In this document: one piece after another, positions 53,648 to 60,644 of the stretch
How positions within the stretch are numbered: position 1 is the first letter of the stretch
Layout of the letters: each line of letters starts with the position of its first letter
Origin: Pseudomonadota bacterium
GTDB taxonomy: Bacteria > Myxococcota_A > Bradymonadia > Bradymonadales > GCA-2716585
Direction: 5' to 3'
Length of the DNA: 60,644 nt
Assembly (NCBI GenBank): GCA_005804885.1
Contig: SYOX01000168.1
Span: 1-60,644 of the forward strand
Notes under the pieces: model-generated
The model's database searches: none
What the model saw: only the letters and a program-made list of their open reading frames with translations
What the model was told of the DNA's origin: nothing
Position numbers and translations under genes: made by a program

Positions 53648-54962
53648 TATCGTCACCATGCTCGCGCTGAGCCCCACGATGGAAGAGGGCTTGCTGGTGC
53701 GCTGGGCCAAGGCCGAAGGCGACGCGGTCGACGAGGGCGAGGTGCTGGCCGAGGTCGAGACCGACAAGGCCGCCATGGAGTTGGAGTCCTTCTTCGAGGG
53801 CACCGTCCTGAAGCTCCTCGTCAAGGCCGGCTCCCCCGTCAAGGTCGGCGCCCCCATTGCCCTCATCGGCGCCCCTGGCGAGGACCTCGCCGCGATCCTG
53901 GCTGGCCTCTCGGGCGGCGCCCCTGCGCCCGCTGCGGCGCCCCTGGCCGCCGAGGCGCAGGCCGCCGCGCCGGAGGCCGCGCCCGCCCAGGCCGAGGGCC
54001 AGCGCCGCTTCTCGTCGCCGGTCGCCCGCAACATCGCCCGCCAGAACAACCTGGAGCTGACCGACGTCCCTGGCTCCGGCCCCCACGGGCGGATCATCAA
54101 GCGCGACGTCGAGGCCGCCCTCCAGGCGCTCGCCGTCGCCCCCGCGGCCCCTGCCGCCCAGGCGGCGGCGCCCGTTGCTCAAGCGGCTGCGCCCGTCGCT
54201 CAAGCGGCTGCGCCCGTCGCTCAAGCCGCCGCTCAAGCCGCTGCGCCCGCCGCTCAAGCCGCCGCCGCAAGCGGCCAGGTCACCCCGCTGACCCCCATGC
54301 GCAAGACGATCGCCGGTCGGATGCTGACCTCCTGGACGAGCGCCCCGCACTTCGCGCTGTCCACCGAGATCGACATGGGCCCTGCCATGGCCCTGCGCGC
54401 CACCCTCAACGCGGGGCTGGCCGCCGCCGAGTCCGACGTCAAGCTCTCCGTCAACGACATGGTCATCAAGGCCTGCGCCCTGGCGCTTCGTCAGGTGCCC
54501 GAGATGAACGTCGCCTGGGGCGGCGATCACATCGTCCAGCACGACTCGGTCCACATCGGCGTCGCCGTCGCCATCGAGGGCGGGCTGATCACCCCCGTCG
54601 TGCGCGACGCCGACTCCCGCAGCCTCGGCGCCATCTCCGCGGCCGTGCGCGACATGGCCGCCCGCGCCCAGATCAAGAAGCTCAAGCCCGAGGAGTACTC
54701 CGGCTCGACCTTCTCCGTCTCCAACCTCGGCATGTACGGCGTCACCCACTTCCAGGCCATCCTCAACCCCCCCGAGGCCGGCATCCTCGCCGTCGGCGCC
54801 GTCGTCAAGAAGCCCGTCGTCCAGGGCGACGCCGTCGTCCCCGGGCAGCGCATGGAGGTCACCCTCTCCTGCGATCACCGCTCCAGCGACGGCGCCGTCG
54901 GCGCCCGCTTCCTCCAGGCCCTCAAGCGCGCCCTGGAGAACCCCGCCACCCTCGTCGTCTGA
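53640..54962 (+). CDS. pdhC: Dihydrolipoyllysine acetyltransferase (E2)
   Basis: 440 residues, ATG 53640. One lipoyl domain covers 1-80 with the lipoylated Lys43 in ETDKAAME. A peripheral-subunit-binding domain lies at about 122-160 (SSPVARNIARQNNLELTDVPGSGPHGRIIKRDVE). An Ala/Gln/Pro-rich flexible linker encoded by a 21-bp repeat comes next. The catalytic domain from about 220 has the active site DHRSSDG with His413 and Asp417. It passes the acetyl group to CoA. No E3 gene (lipoamide dehydrogenase) follows. Confidence 0.95.
54166..54260 (+). repeat. 21-bp tandem repeat coding the E2 linker
   Basis: Three to four copies of GCGCCCGTCGCTCAAGCGGC-type units, each encoding PVAQAAA, then a shortened variant. 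In-frame units let linker length change without frameshift. Confidence 0.8.
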
Positions 54963-55005
54963 CCCTCGACGCCGCGGCGCCCCCCTTCCACGCCCGGAGC
55001 CCGCC

Positions 55006-55692
55006 ATGGAAGCCCTGATCGTCGTCCACGTCGGTGAGATCGCCTACGAGGACGCCTGGGCGCTCCAGCGCAAGCTCCACCAGGCCCGCTGCGACGACCT
55101 CATCGGCGACCACCTGCTGCTGCTCTCGCACCCCCACACCCTGACCGCCGGCACGCGCGGCGGCAAGCCCGACCGCTGGGAGAACCTCCAGGCCAACCGA
55201 GGCGACCTGCTCGCCCGCGGCGTCGCCCTGATCGACTCCGATCGCGGCGGCGACCTCACCTGGCATGGCCCCGGTCAGCTTGTCGCCTACCCCATCGTCC
55301 ACCTGGGCGCTTATGGAAGTGACGTCGGGCACTACGTCTGGATGCTGGAGGCGATGATGATCCGCGCCCTGAGCGCGCTGGGCATCGAGGCGGCCCGCAG
55401 CCCCGGCTACCCGGGCGTCTGGATCGGATCGGAGAAGATCGCCGCCATCGGCGCGCGCATCCAGCGGTGGGTGACGATGCACGGCGTCGCGCTCAACCTG
55501 CGGGGGCCGCTGGAGGGCTTCGGCTGGATCCTGCCCTGCGGCCTTGAGGGCCGCGGCGTCACCAGCGTCGAGCGCCAGCTCCCCAGCCCACCCCCGAGCG
55601 ACGCCGACATCCTCGCGCTGGTCACCGACGCCGCGGGCGCCGTCTTTGACCGCGCCGTCGAGATCCGCCAGGAGCCCCAGCCGATCCCGTGA
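55006..55692 (+). CDS. lipB: Octanoyl-[acyl-carrier-protein] transferase (LipB)
   Basis: 228 residues. DRGGDLTWHGPGQLVAYPI, EKIAAIGARI with Lys144, and ILPCGLEGRGVTS with Cys178 give the catalytic Cys/Lys dyad. It loads octanoate from acyl carrier protein onto lipoyl domains, such as that of the E2 gene 43 bp upstream. lipA, which adds the sulfur atoms, is not in the window. It is convergent with the copper monooxygenase-like gene. Confidence 0.96.
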   Translation: MEALIVVHVGEIAYEDAWALQRKLHQARCDDLIGDHLLLLSHPHTLTAGTRGGKPDRWENLQANRGDLLARGVALIDSDRGGDLTWHGPGQLVAYPIVHLGAYGSDVGHYVWMLEAMMIRALSALGIEAARSPGYPGVWIGSEKIAAIGARIQRWVTMHGVALNLRGPLEGFGWILPCGLEGRGVTSVERQLPSPPPSDADILALVTDAAGAVFDRAVEIRQEPQPIP

Positions 55693-55764
55693 GGGCGGCC
55701 GCCGCCGCATGAAAACATCAACAACGGCGAGGTCTTGCGGCCGATTGGAGGGGCGTCGAGGCCC

Positions 55765-57450
55765 TCAGAGCCCCAGATCGCAGGACGAGAACTCCGCCTC
55801 GCACTGCCCCTCCTGAATGGGAGCCTCCATGCATTCCCAGAAAATCTCGTATTCAGGCCGGCAAGTCTCATAGAGGCAGGTCCCGATCTCGTCCTCGCAG
55901 GAGGTCAGGCACGCGATCACGGGCGAGAGCTGGGGGCGGCACAGGCGCCCGCCGCAGGCGTTGAGCCCTTGAAAGACGCACTGGGCGCAGCCCTCGCCGC
56001 TGTTGATGGCGCAGGTCAGGAAGCAGTAGGGGTCGGCGCCGTCGCAGGCCTGGTTGCACTCGGAGAAGCCGCCGCAGGCGCCGCCCTCCTGCCCTTCGGC
56101 CTTGAAGGGCTCGATCAGGGCGATGATCTGGACGCACATCTCGTCCAGGGTGCCTTCGCCGAAGTGGACGTCGCGCGGCTCGATCTGCTCGCCGTTGATG
56201 ACGGGCTGGTTGGCGGCCGAGTTGTCGTAGGTGCAGGTGAAGCGCAGCTCATCGCCCGGCGCAAGCTCGATGAACTCGTCGTCCTTGAGGTCGTAGAACT
56301 GCTGCCAGTTGAAGTCCCAGTCGTCGACCTGAACGATGCAGGTCTCCTGCCCGTCGCGCACCCTCCAGAGGTCGATGGAGGTGCCCAGGACGTGCATGTG
56401 GGGCATGACCGAGACGATCTGGCGGGTGGAGGACGTGCGGTTGACGAAGGAGAGCTCCTGGACGGAGGCGGGGTCGCCGGCCTCGATGTTGAGCTGTCCG
56501 GCGAGGATGGGCATCGTGACCTGAAATCGCGGCGGGTCCGATGAGAACGACATCTGGAGCGCGGTCTGGTCTGGCGCCGCGTCGGCCGAGATCGTGTTGT
56601 AGTGCATCTGCGCCACGATCTTCGACCCCCGCGGGATGACGAAGGCCGAGTCGTCGGGGAAGCGCTGCGGGACGGCGCCGGGGACCCAGACGCCCATGGG
56701 CTGGCCGCCGTGGCCGGAGCTCCCGAAGCAGGTGTAGCCGGGCTCAGGGGAGGCGGCGTCTTCGGCCATCATGGCTGCGGCGTTGCTCTGAGGGATGAGG
56801 TAGAGCACGACGTGGTGGACGAGCGGGACGACGTCCGGCACGACCTGGTAGGCCTGCAGGTACTTCTCCTCGGTGAACTCGGCGTCCATCACGAGGCAGT
56901 GGTAATCGTCGGGGCGGGATTCCTTGGCCGTGTAGGGGGCGCTGGAGCGGGTCGTCAGCGAGACGTCGTCCAGCCTCAGGCTCGGCGCCTCGATGGCGAC
57001 GGCGTCGGCGGGATCACCCGGCGCCATGCCCGCCTCCACCCAGGCGATTACGGCCGCCTTGTCCGCCTCGGGCATCAGGCGCTCGCCCTTGAAGCTGCGG
57101 CAATCCGGGTTGGCTCGCCAGGGCGGCATCGTCCCGTCCTTGATGGCCTGGGCGACCGCCGGCCCCATGGCCTTGACCTCCTCGAAGGTCGACAGCGCGA
57201 AGGGGGCCGCGCCGCCCTTGAAGTGGCAAGCCCCGCATTGGAGCGTCAACACGGGCTGGATGTCCCGGTAGAAGGTCAGCGCGCCCTCCTCCTCCTCCGG
57301 CTCAGGGGTGGCCTCCGGCTCGCCGGGGTCGTTGTTCTCCGCCTCGCCGGGGCCTTCTTCCCTGGCTTCGTCGCCCCCGCAAGCCTGAAGCGACAGGCTG
57401 ATCCCGACACTCACGAGCGCCCCGATGACCCATTGACCTCGACAGCTCAT
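55765..57450 (-). CDS. Cytochrome c - copper type II monooxygenase-like lipoprotein with Cys-rich tail
   Basis: 561 residues from ATG 57450, with GGAGGT five bases before it. The lipobox LQAC gives lipidated Cys24. An acidic linker is followed by a haem-binding site CGACH (72-76) and MPPW in a c-type cytochrome domain. The central region (about 180-440) has the copper ligands of the peptidylglycine/dopamine monooxygenase fold: HHVVLYL, QMHYN, and the HxH pair of MPHMHVLG. A C-terminal Cys-rich region of about 100 residues (CGGFSECNQACDG, CAINSGEGCAQC, CLTSCEDEIGTC) follows. A substrate cannot be named. Electron delivery by the haem domain is inferred. Confidence 0.85.
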   Translation of the reverse strand: MSCRGQWVIGALVSVGISLSLQACGGDEAREEGPGEAENNDPGEPEATPEPEEEEGALTFYRDIQPVLTLQCGACHFKGGAAPFALSTFEEVKAMGPAVAQAIKDGTMPPWRANPDCRSFKGERLMPEADKAAVIAWVEAGMAPGDPADAVAIEAPSLRLDDVSLTTRSSAPYTAKESRPDDYHCLVMDAEFTEEKYLQAYQVVPDVVPLVHHVVLYLIPQSNAAAMMAEDAASPEPGYTCFGSSGHGGQPMGVWVPGAVPQRFPDDSAFVIPRGSKIVAQMHYNTISADAAPDQTALQMSFSSDPPRFQVTMPILAGQLNIEAGDPASVQELSFVNRTSSTRQIVSVMPHMHVLGTSIDLWRVRDGQETCIVQVDDWDFNWQQFYDLKDDEFIELAPGDELRFTCTYDNSAANQPVINGEQIEPRDVHFGEGTLDEMCVQIIALIEPFKAEGQEGGACGGFSECNQACDGADPYCFLTCAINSGEGCAQCVFQGLNACGGRLCRPQLSPVIACLTSCEDEIGTCLYETCRPEYEIFWECMEAPIQEGQCEAEFSSCDLGL

Positions 57451-57519
57451 CATCGACCTCCAGTGGCTCCAGCTCCAGGCCAACTCACATGGCCCTGCTT
57501 CATGGCAACTCAACGCCTC

Positions 57520-59082
57520 TCACCCGATCCGCGGCCGGGATCTTTGGCGACACGCCACCGCGGCGAGCGCCAGGGCGATCAGGGGCGCGACCTCACCCAG
57601 GTGGGGTGGCGCCGTGCCGCCCGAGATCGAGCAGCCGCCGCCCGCCTTGCCCGGCCTCGCCGCGGGCTGCTGCGGTCCTGCATCATCGCCCGAAGTGTCT
57701 TCTGGCTCAACACCTGGGGGGCCTTCCCCGAAGGGATCGTCGGGGTTGATCAGGTTGGCCTCCGCGCCAAAGTGGATCCAGTCCTGGCGACACTCCAGAC
57801 GCGCCGCCTCCGTCGTCGGGCAGGTCGCCCCAGGCCCCTCGATCTGTTCGAGCGCGAAGAGAGGCGAGGTGGTCAGGGCGCCCGCATCCTCGTTGATCTC
57901 AATCAGGGATCTGTCTTCGCAGGCCCAGACGAGGCCGTCGCGCTCGCCGAGGCAGGTCAAGAGCCTGCCGTCGAGCGCGCCGAGGTCGCAGGCGGGTGGC
58001 CGGGAGGGGTCCGCGACGAGCCGACCATCCGCGACCGCCACGAGGCCGCCGCAGATCGGCGCCGGGCCGTGGAGGGAGAGCGCCGCGCCGAGGACCACCT
58101 CGAAGGACGCGCCCCCGTCCGTGGAGCGCCACCACTGGAGGCCCCCTCCGGTCGTGGCGACCAGCTCGATCTGCGCGCCGCCATCGCGCGTATCGACGCG
58201 GCGCAGCGAGAGGCGCTGGAGGCCCTCCCTCGTCGGGAAGATCGCGGCGACCTCCTCAAGGTCGGAGGGCTCAAGGGGCAAGGTTGAGCCCACCGGGAGC
58301 CGCAAGATCGCCGGAGCGGGCCTCGCCCCGGCGGCCAGGACGTGATCGCCGACGCTGGCGAGGCTGTCGACCCGAAGCGCGCTCCGATGAGCCAGGGCCA
58401 GGGGGGCTTCGGGGCGCCAGACGAAGATCGTCGAGCCGCCCTCTTCGGCGCGCGCAGCGCCCCAGACCTCGCCGCGGGCAGGCTCCAGGGCGGTGACCCC
58501 GGCGACGTCGACGCCGATGGGATCTTCGACGGGCGAGAAGTCGCAGCCGCCGTCGAGGCTCTCGACGAAGGCGCCCTGCCCTGCGACCAGGATCGCCGTG
58601 TCGCCGCCCGAGGCGCCCAGCGCGGCCACCAGGGGCGTCTCCAGGCCGCCCCACTGGCTCGGGCAGCCGTAGCGGAAGCGGCCTTGACCCTCGTCGATCG
58701 CCAGCCCGATGCTGGTCTGGACGATCAAGGGCTCGCCGCCGACCAGCAGCCGCAGCGCCGAGGGCGCCGGGCCATGTCCCCACGCGAGCGCCGCGATCGT
58801 CACCGACGTGATCGTCAAGGCCGACAGCGTCAAGGCCGACAGCGTCACCGCCGACAGCCTCGACGCCGACAGCCTCGACGCCGACAGCGTCACCGCCGAC
58901 ACAGTCACCGACGCGATCGTCACTGACGCGATCGGCGGCGCCGACAGCGCAGCAAGCCCCGATGACGCTCTCTTGCTCGACTCCAGAACCACCGACGCGA
59001 TCGGCAGCGCCGACTGCGGCAGCGGCGCGGGAGGCGAAGGCGCGGCGGGATCTTCTTCTATCCTTGGGATCTTCCTCTCCAC
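57520..59082 (-). CDS. MYXO-CTERM-type surface protein with tandem repeats in its signal region
   Basis: 520 residues; the start is taken as GTG 59082, with AAGGAG nine bases upstream, but GTG codons inside the repeats are alternatives. Residues about 50-100 are pentapeptides from the 15-bp repeat (SAVTL, SALTL, TSVTI) that lead into AALAWGHG, a typical signal-peptide end. The body (about 105-440) has beta-propeller-like phrases such as TGGGLQWWRSTDGGASFEVV, as in BNR/sortilin-type proteins. The C-terminus has GGGCSISGG, a hydrophobic helix PLIALALAAVA and CRQRSRPR, the MYXO-CTERM sorting pattern. It is probably exported and displayed on the surface. Confidence 0.8.
   Translation of the reverse strand: MERKIPRIEEDPAAPSPPAPLPQSALPIASVVLESSKRASSGLAALSAPPIASVTIASVTVSAVTLSASRLSASRLSAVTLSALTLSALTITSVTIAALAWGHGPAPSALRLLVGGEPLIVQTSIGLAIDEGQGRFRYGCPSQWGGLETPLVAALGASGGDTAILVAGQGAFVESLDGGCDFSPVEDPIGVDVAGVTALEPARGEVWGAARAEEGGSTIFVWRPEAPLALAHRSALRVDSLASVGDHVLAAGARPAPAILRLPVGSTLPLEPSDLEEVAAIFPTREGLQRLSLRRVDTRDGGAQIELVATTGGGLQWWRSTDGGASFEVVLGAALSLHGPAPICGGLVAVADGRLVADPSRPPACDLGALDGRLLTCLGERDGLVWACEDRSLIEINEDAGALTTSPLFALEQIEGPGATCPTTEAARLECRQDWIHFGAEANLINPDDPFGEGPPGVEPEDTSGDDAGPQQPAARPGKAGGGCSISGGTAPPHLGEVAPLIALALAAVACRQRSRPRIG
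58799..58933. repeat. 15-bp tandem repeat, nine units
   Basis: Units start at 58799, 58814, 58829, 58844, 58859, 58874, 58889, 58904 and 58919. The best-conserved form is GTCAAGGCCGACAGC; others are GTCACCGCCGACAGC and CTCGACGCCGACAGC. They lie in frame in the MYXO-CTERM gene. No spacers, so not CRISPR. Confidence 0.9.
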
Positions 59083-59110
59083 GCGCCCAGGCTCCTTGAG
59101 CGGCTCAGGT

Positions 59111-60169
59111 TCAGCGGAAGGTTAGAGCATAGTGGACAAAGCCGACGACTTCACGCACCCGATAATAAGGCTCCTTGAGGGGGGTGGCCTGGAGGCGCGC
59201 GGGGACGGTCGTGCAGGTCAGGTCGAGGCGGTGGCAGGCCAGCCGGATGCGAGACAAGTGGTGGTCATTGCTGACGATCAACATCGCCCCGAGCTTGGAT
59301 GAGCGGTCGATGGCGGCCATGTTTCGGACGCTCGCGGCGGTGTTGTGGCCCTTCTCGTCGATCAGGATGGCGCTGGCAGGGACGCCGGCCTGGACCGCGA
59401 CCCGCTTCATGACCTGCGGCTCCGAGATCGCGCCCTCGGAGAAGCCTCCCGTCATCAAGATCCGCTTCACCCTGCCCGTCTTGTAGAGGCGAACGCCCGT
59501 CATGACGCGATCGTACAGGATGCGAGAGGGGCGCCCCGAGCGGTAGGCCCGCGCGCCAAAGACGACGGCGGTGTCGGCCTTGCGGCCGTAGTCGGTCGCG
59601 CCGACCGCCGAGACGTGGTGCAGCAACAGCCCGGCCATCATGGCCAGCGCAAGCGACCACGACAGCGCCCGCGCCACCAGGGACGGGCTGGGCGAGGCCG
59701 CCTCGTCGCTCGCCCCGGATGAGCGGGTCTGCTCAAGGGCCACGAGGGCGGGCAGCGCGATGACCACGGCCAGGACGATGGAGGTGGGCACCCAGGCCAC
59801 GCCGTCGAGCGAGAGCCGCGGCGAGCGCCACGCCGCGATCCAGACCGAGGCGGCGTCGACGACAGACCAGATCACCGCCGGAGAAACGACCAGCGCGAGC
59901 CGCCGCGCCATTGCCGCCGAGCGCGCCCTCCAGAGGCCCAGGAGCCCGAGGCCCGTCACCAGCGCCAGCGCAAAGCGCGCGATCGCGGCGACGCCGCTGC
60001 TGCCGGACCAGAAGATGAACAGGAGGGACTCGGAGGGATCAACGCACCACAGCAGGGCGTTGAGCGTGAGCACGGCGCCGAGCATGGCGCCCATGATGCG
60101 CAGAGAGGTGAGCTGCGCCCAGACCGCCGAAGCGATCCAGGAGAGGGCGCGGTGGATGTTGTTTCTCAA
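59111..60169 (-). CDS. SanA/YdcF (DUF218)-family membrane protein
   Basis: 352 residues. The first 190 residues have about five hydrophobic segments, then the DUF218 domain follows: ADTAVVFGARAYRSGRPSRILYDRVMTGVRLYKTG, RILMTGGFSEGAISEPQVMKRVAVQAGVPASAILIDEKGHNT, and LIVSNDHHLSRIRLAC. E. coli SanA and ElyC of this group affect envelope barrier function and peptidoglycan or enterobacterial-antigen synthesis. The extra N-terminal membrane part is longer than in those proteins. It precedes the MYXO-CTERM gene by 28 bp. Confidence 0.9.
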   Translation of the reverse strand: MRNNIHRALSWIASAVWAQLTSLRIMGAMLGAVLTLNALLWCVDPSESLLFIFWSGSSGVAAIARFALALVTGLGLLGLWRARSAAMARRLALVVSPAVIWSVVDAASVWIAAWRSPRLSLDGVAWVPTSIVLAVVIALPALVALEQTRSSGASDEAASPSPSLVARALSWSLALAMMAGLLLHHVSAVGATDYGRKADTAVVFGARAYRSGRPSRILYDRVMTGVRLYKTGRVKRILMTGGFSEGAISEPQVMKRVAVQAGVPASAILIDEKGHNTAASVRNMAAIDRSSKLGAMLIVSNDHHLSRIRLACHRLDLTCTTVPARLQATPLKEPYYRVREVVGFVHYALTFR

Positions 60170-60276
60170 AGGAGGAAGCTCCCTGCCCCTCGGCGATGCC
60201 CCCAGAGATCATCACGATGCAGGTCAGGATGTCAAAGGCGAGACACTCCCCCTCCTGTCCTCCCCCTGTCCCCCGC

Positions 60277-60322
60277 ACTCCACCCCCTGTCCCCCTCCTC
60301 GTTTCACAAGGAGGGGGAACGC
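60277..60322. repeat. REP-like repeat, copy A
   Basis: Begins ACTCCACCCCCTGTCC; the hairpin CCCCCTCCT - CGTTTCACA - AGGAGGGGG follows, then AACGCTCG. Shares its first 24 bases with copy B. Confidence 0.85.
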
Positions 60323-60385
60323 TCGCGGTTCGGGCACGGCGAATCGGCGGGTCGACTTCGTTGACGGTCACGTCGAGATCGGCGA

Positions 60386-60431
60386 ACTCCACCCCCTGTC
60401 CCCCTCCTCGCTCCGCAAGGAGGGGGGACGC
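60386..60431. repeat. REP-like repeat, copy B
   Basis: Same lead-in as copy A, stem CCCCCTCCT - CGCTCCGCA - AGGAGGGGG, then the palindrome CCCGTATTACGGG just past the copy (60431-60443). The loop differs from copy A at four bases. Confidence 0.85.
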
Positions 60432-60610
60432 CCGTATTACGGGCAAGGTGGTTCGGGGACGCTCGTATGACGGACTCGGGTGGATCGGGTCCCGCCCCGG
60501 CGACCTCACCACCCGCCCCAGACGGCCAGCGATCCCGACGATGGCTCCTGTGGCCCGCCCACCCCCGACCCACTGTGCCCACCCAACGAGCCCACCCCCG
60601 AACCACCCAT

Positions 60611-60644
60611 CCCGTAATACGAGCGTTCCCCCTCCTTGCGGAGC
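60611..60644. repeat. REP-like repeat, copy C (inverted, cut by the window edge)
   Basis: Its reverse complement reads GCTCCGCAAGGAGGGGGAAC then GCTCGTATTACGGG, nearly identical to the right half of copy B and its following palindrome. Confidence 0.85.

Larger units (their letters stand above)
60170..60644. other. Gene-free right end with pyrimidine tracts and REP-like repeats
   Basis: No convincing gene up to the edge. A C/T-rich run (CCCCCTCCTGTCCTCCCCCT) lies near 60249-60275, and three repeat copies follow. Confidence 0.75.

Noticed and set aside
58799..58933. Possible CRISPR array from regularly spaced short repeats
   Set aside because: Units are contiguous 15-mers without spacers and no cas genes are nearby. 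The same applies to 12600-12955 and 5580-5630.
58709..59125. Plus-strand open frame with repeated ADSVKADSVTADS
   Set aside because: It reads the 15-bp repeats antisense to the MYXO-CTERM gene, which has the sorting signal and extends through the whole region.

Overview
The window is very GC-rich and gene-dense, with short intergenic gaps and many 4-bp start/stop overlaps. It looks like chromosomal DNA of a myxobacterium-type organism (Myxococcota/Bradymonadota, the former deltaproteobacteria). This rests on a MYXO-CTERM-like C-terminus at 57520-59082, many large secreted lipoproteins (lamin-tail, Dickkopf-like Cys-rich, cytochrome c plus copper monooxygenase), Ser/Thr phospho-signalling proteins (FHA, pseudokinase-PP2C) and frequent TTG/GTG starts. 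The phylum is an inference; no rRNA is present. I see no transposase, integrase, phage gene or CRISPR array.

Layout. 0-5.5 kb: a lamin-tail lipoprotein cut by the left edge, a zinc-ribbon/pseudokinase/PP2C fusion, a small unknown, tRNA-Cys with a clear promoter, and an FHA membrane protein. 5.5-6.0 kb: a gene-free stretch of tandem and nested inverted repeats. 6.0-16.2 kb (minus): SCP2, alpha-methylacyl-CoA racemase and a rhodanese lipoprotein in one operon; a SPOR protein; then a five-gene run of two secreted proteins, an AI-2E-family permease with a repeat tail, archaeal-type phosphoglycerate mutase and a GH113-like glycosidase. 16.4-19.1 kb (plus): lipoprotein, ABC permease, ABC ATPase. 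19.1-22.3 kb (minus): cinA-like, lapA and lapB coupled by 4-bp overlaps, and an RRM protein with a perfect palindrome beside its ribosome-binding site. 22.5-25.1 kb: an 837-residue lipoprotein with about thirty Cys-rich repeats. 25.3-30.3 kb (plus): HAD nucleotidase, M50 protease, sulfotransferase and a trans-sulfuration PLP enzyme, ending in a large inverted repeat.

30.8-37.1 kb (minus): a partial complex I operon, nuoA-B-C-D-G-H, with no nuoE/F and no nuoI-N nearby. 37.4-45.5 kb (plus): lexA with its own promoter and terminator, mutL-miaA, then a translationally coupled hisC-tyrA-like-aroA-cmk run closed by a strong terminator. 45.5-49.1 kb (minus): acidic mini-lipoprotein, small membrane protein, degenerate HD-GYP protein and a TPR protein. 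49.2-55.7 kb (plus): GAF-PAS histidine kinase, the E1-alpha, E1-beta and E2 genes of pyruvate dehydrogenase, and lipB, whose product makes the lipoyl group E2 needs. 55.8-60.2 kb (minus): a copper type II monooxygenase-like lipoprotein, a MYXO-CTERM protein whose signal-peptide region lies in a 15-bp tandem repeat, and a SanA/YdcF-family membrane protein. The right end carries at least three copies of a REP-like palindromic repeat.

Most of the window is housekeeping plus envelope biology. The least explained parts are the pseudokinase-phosphatase fusion, the two structured intergenic elements, the Cys-rich lipoprotein, the split nuo operon and the genes built around short tandem repeats.
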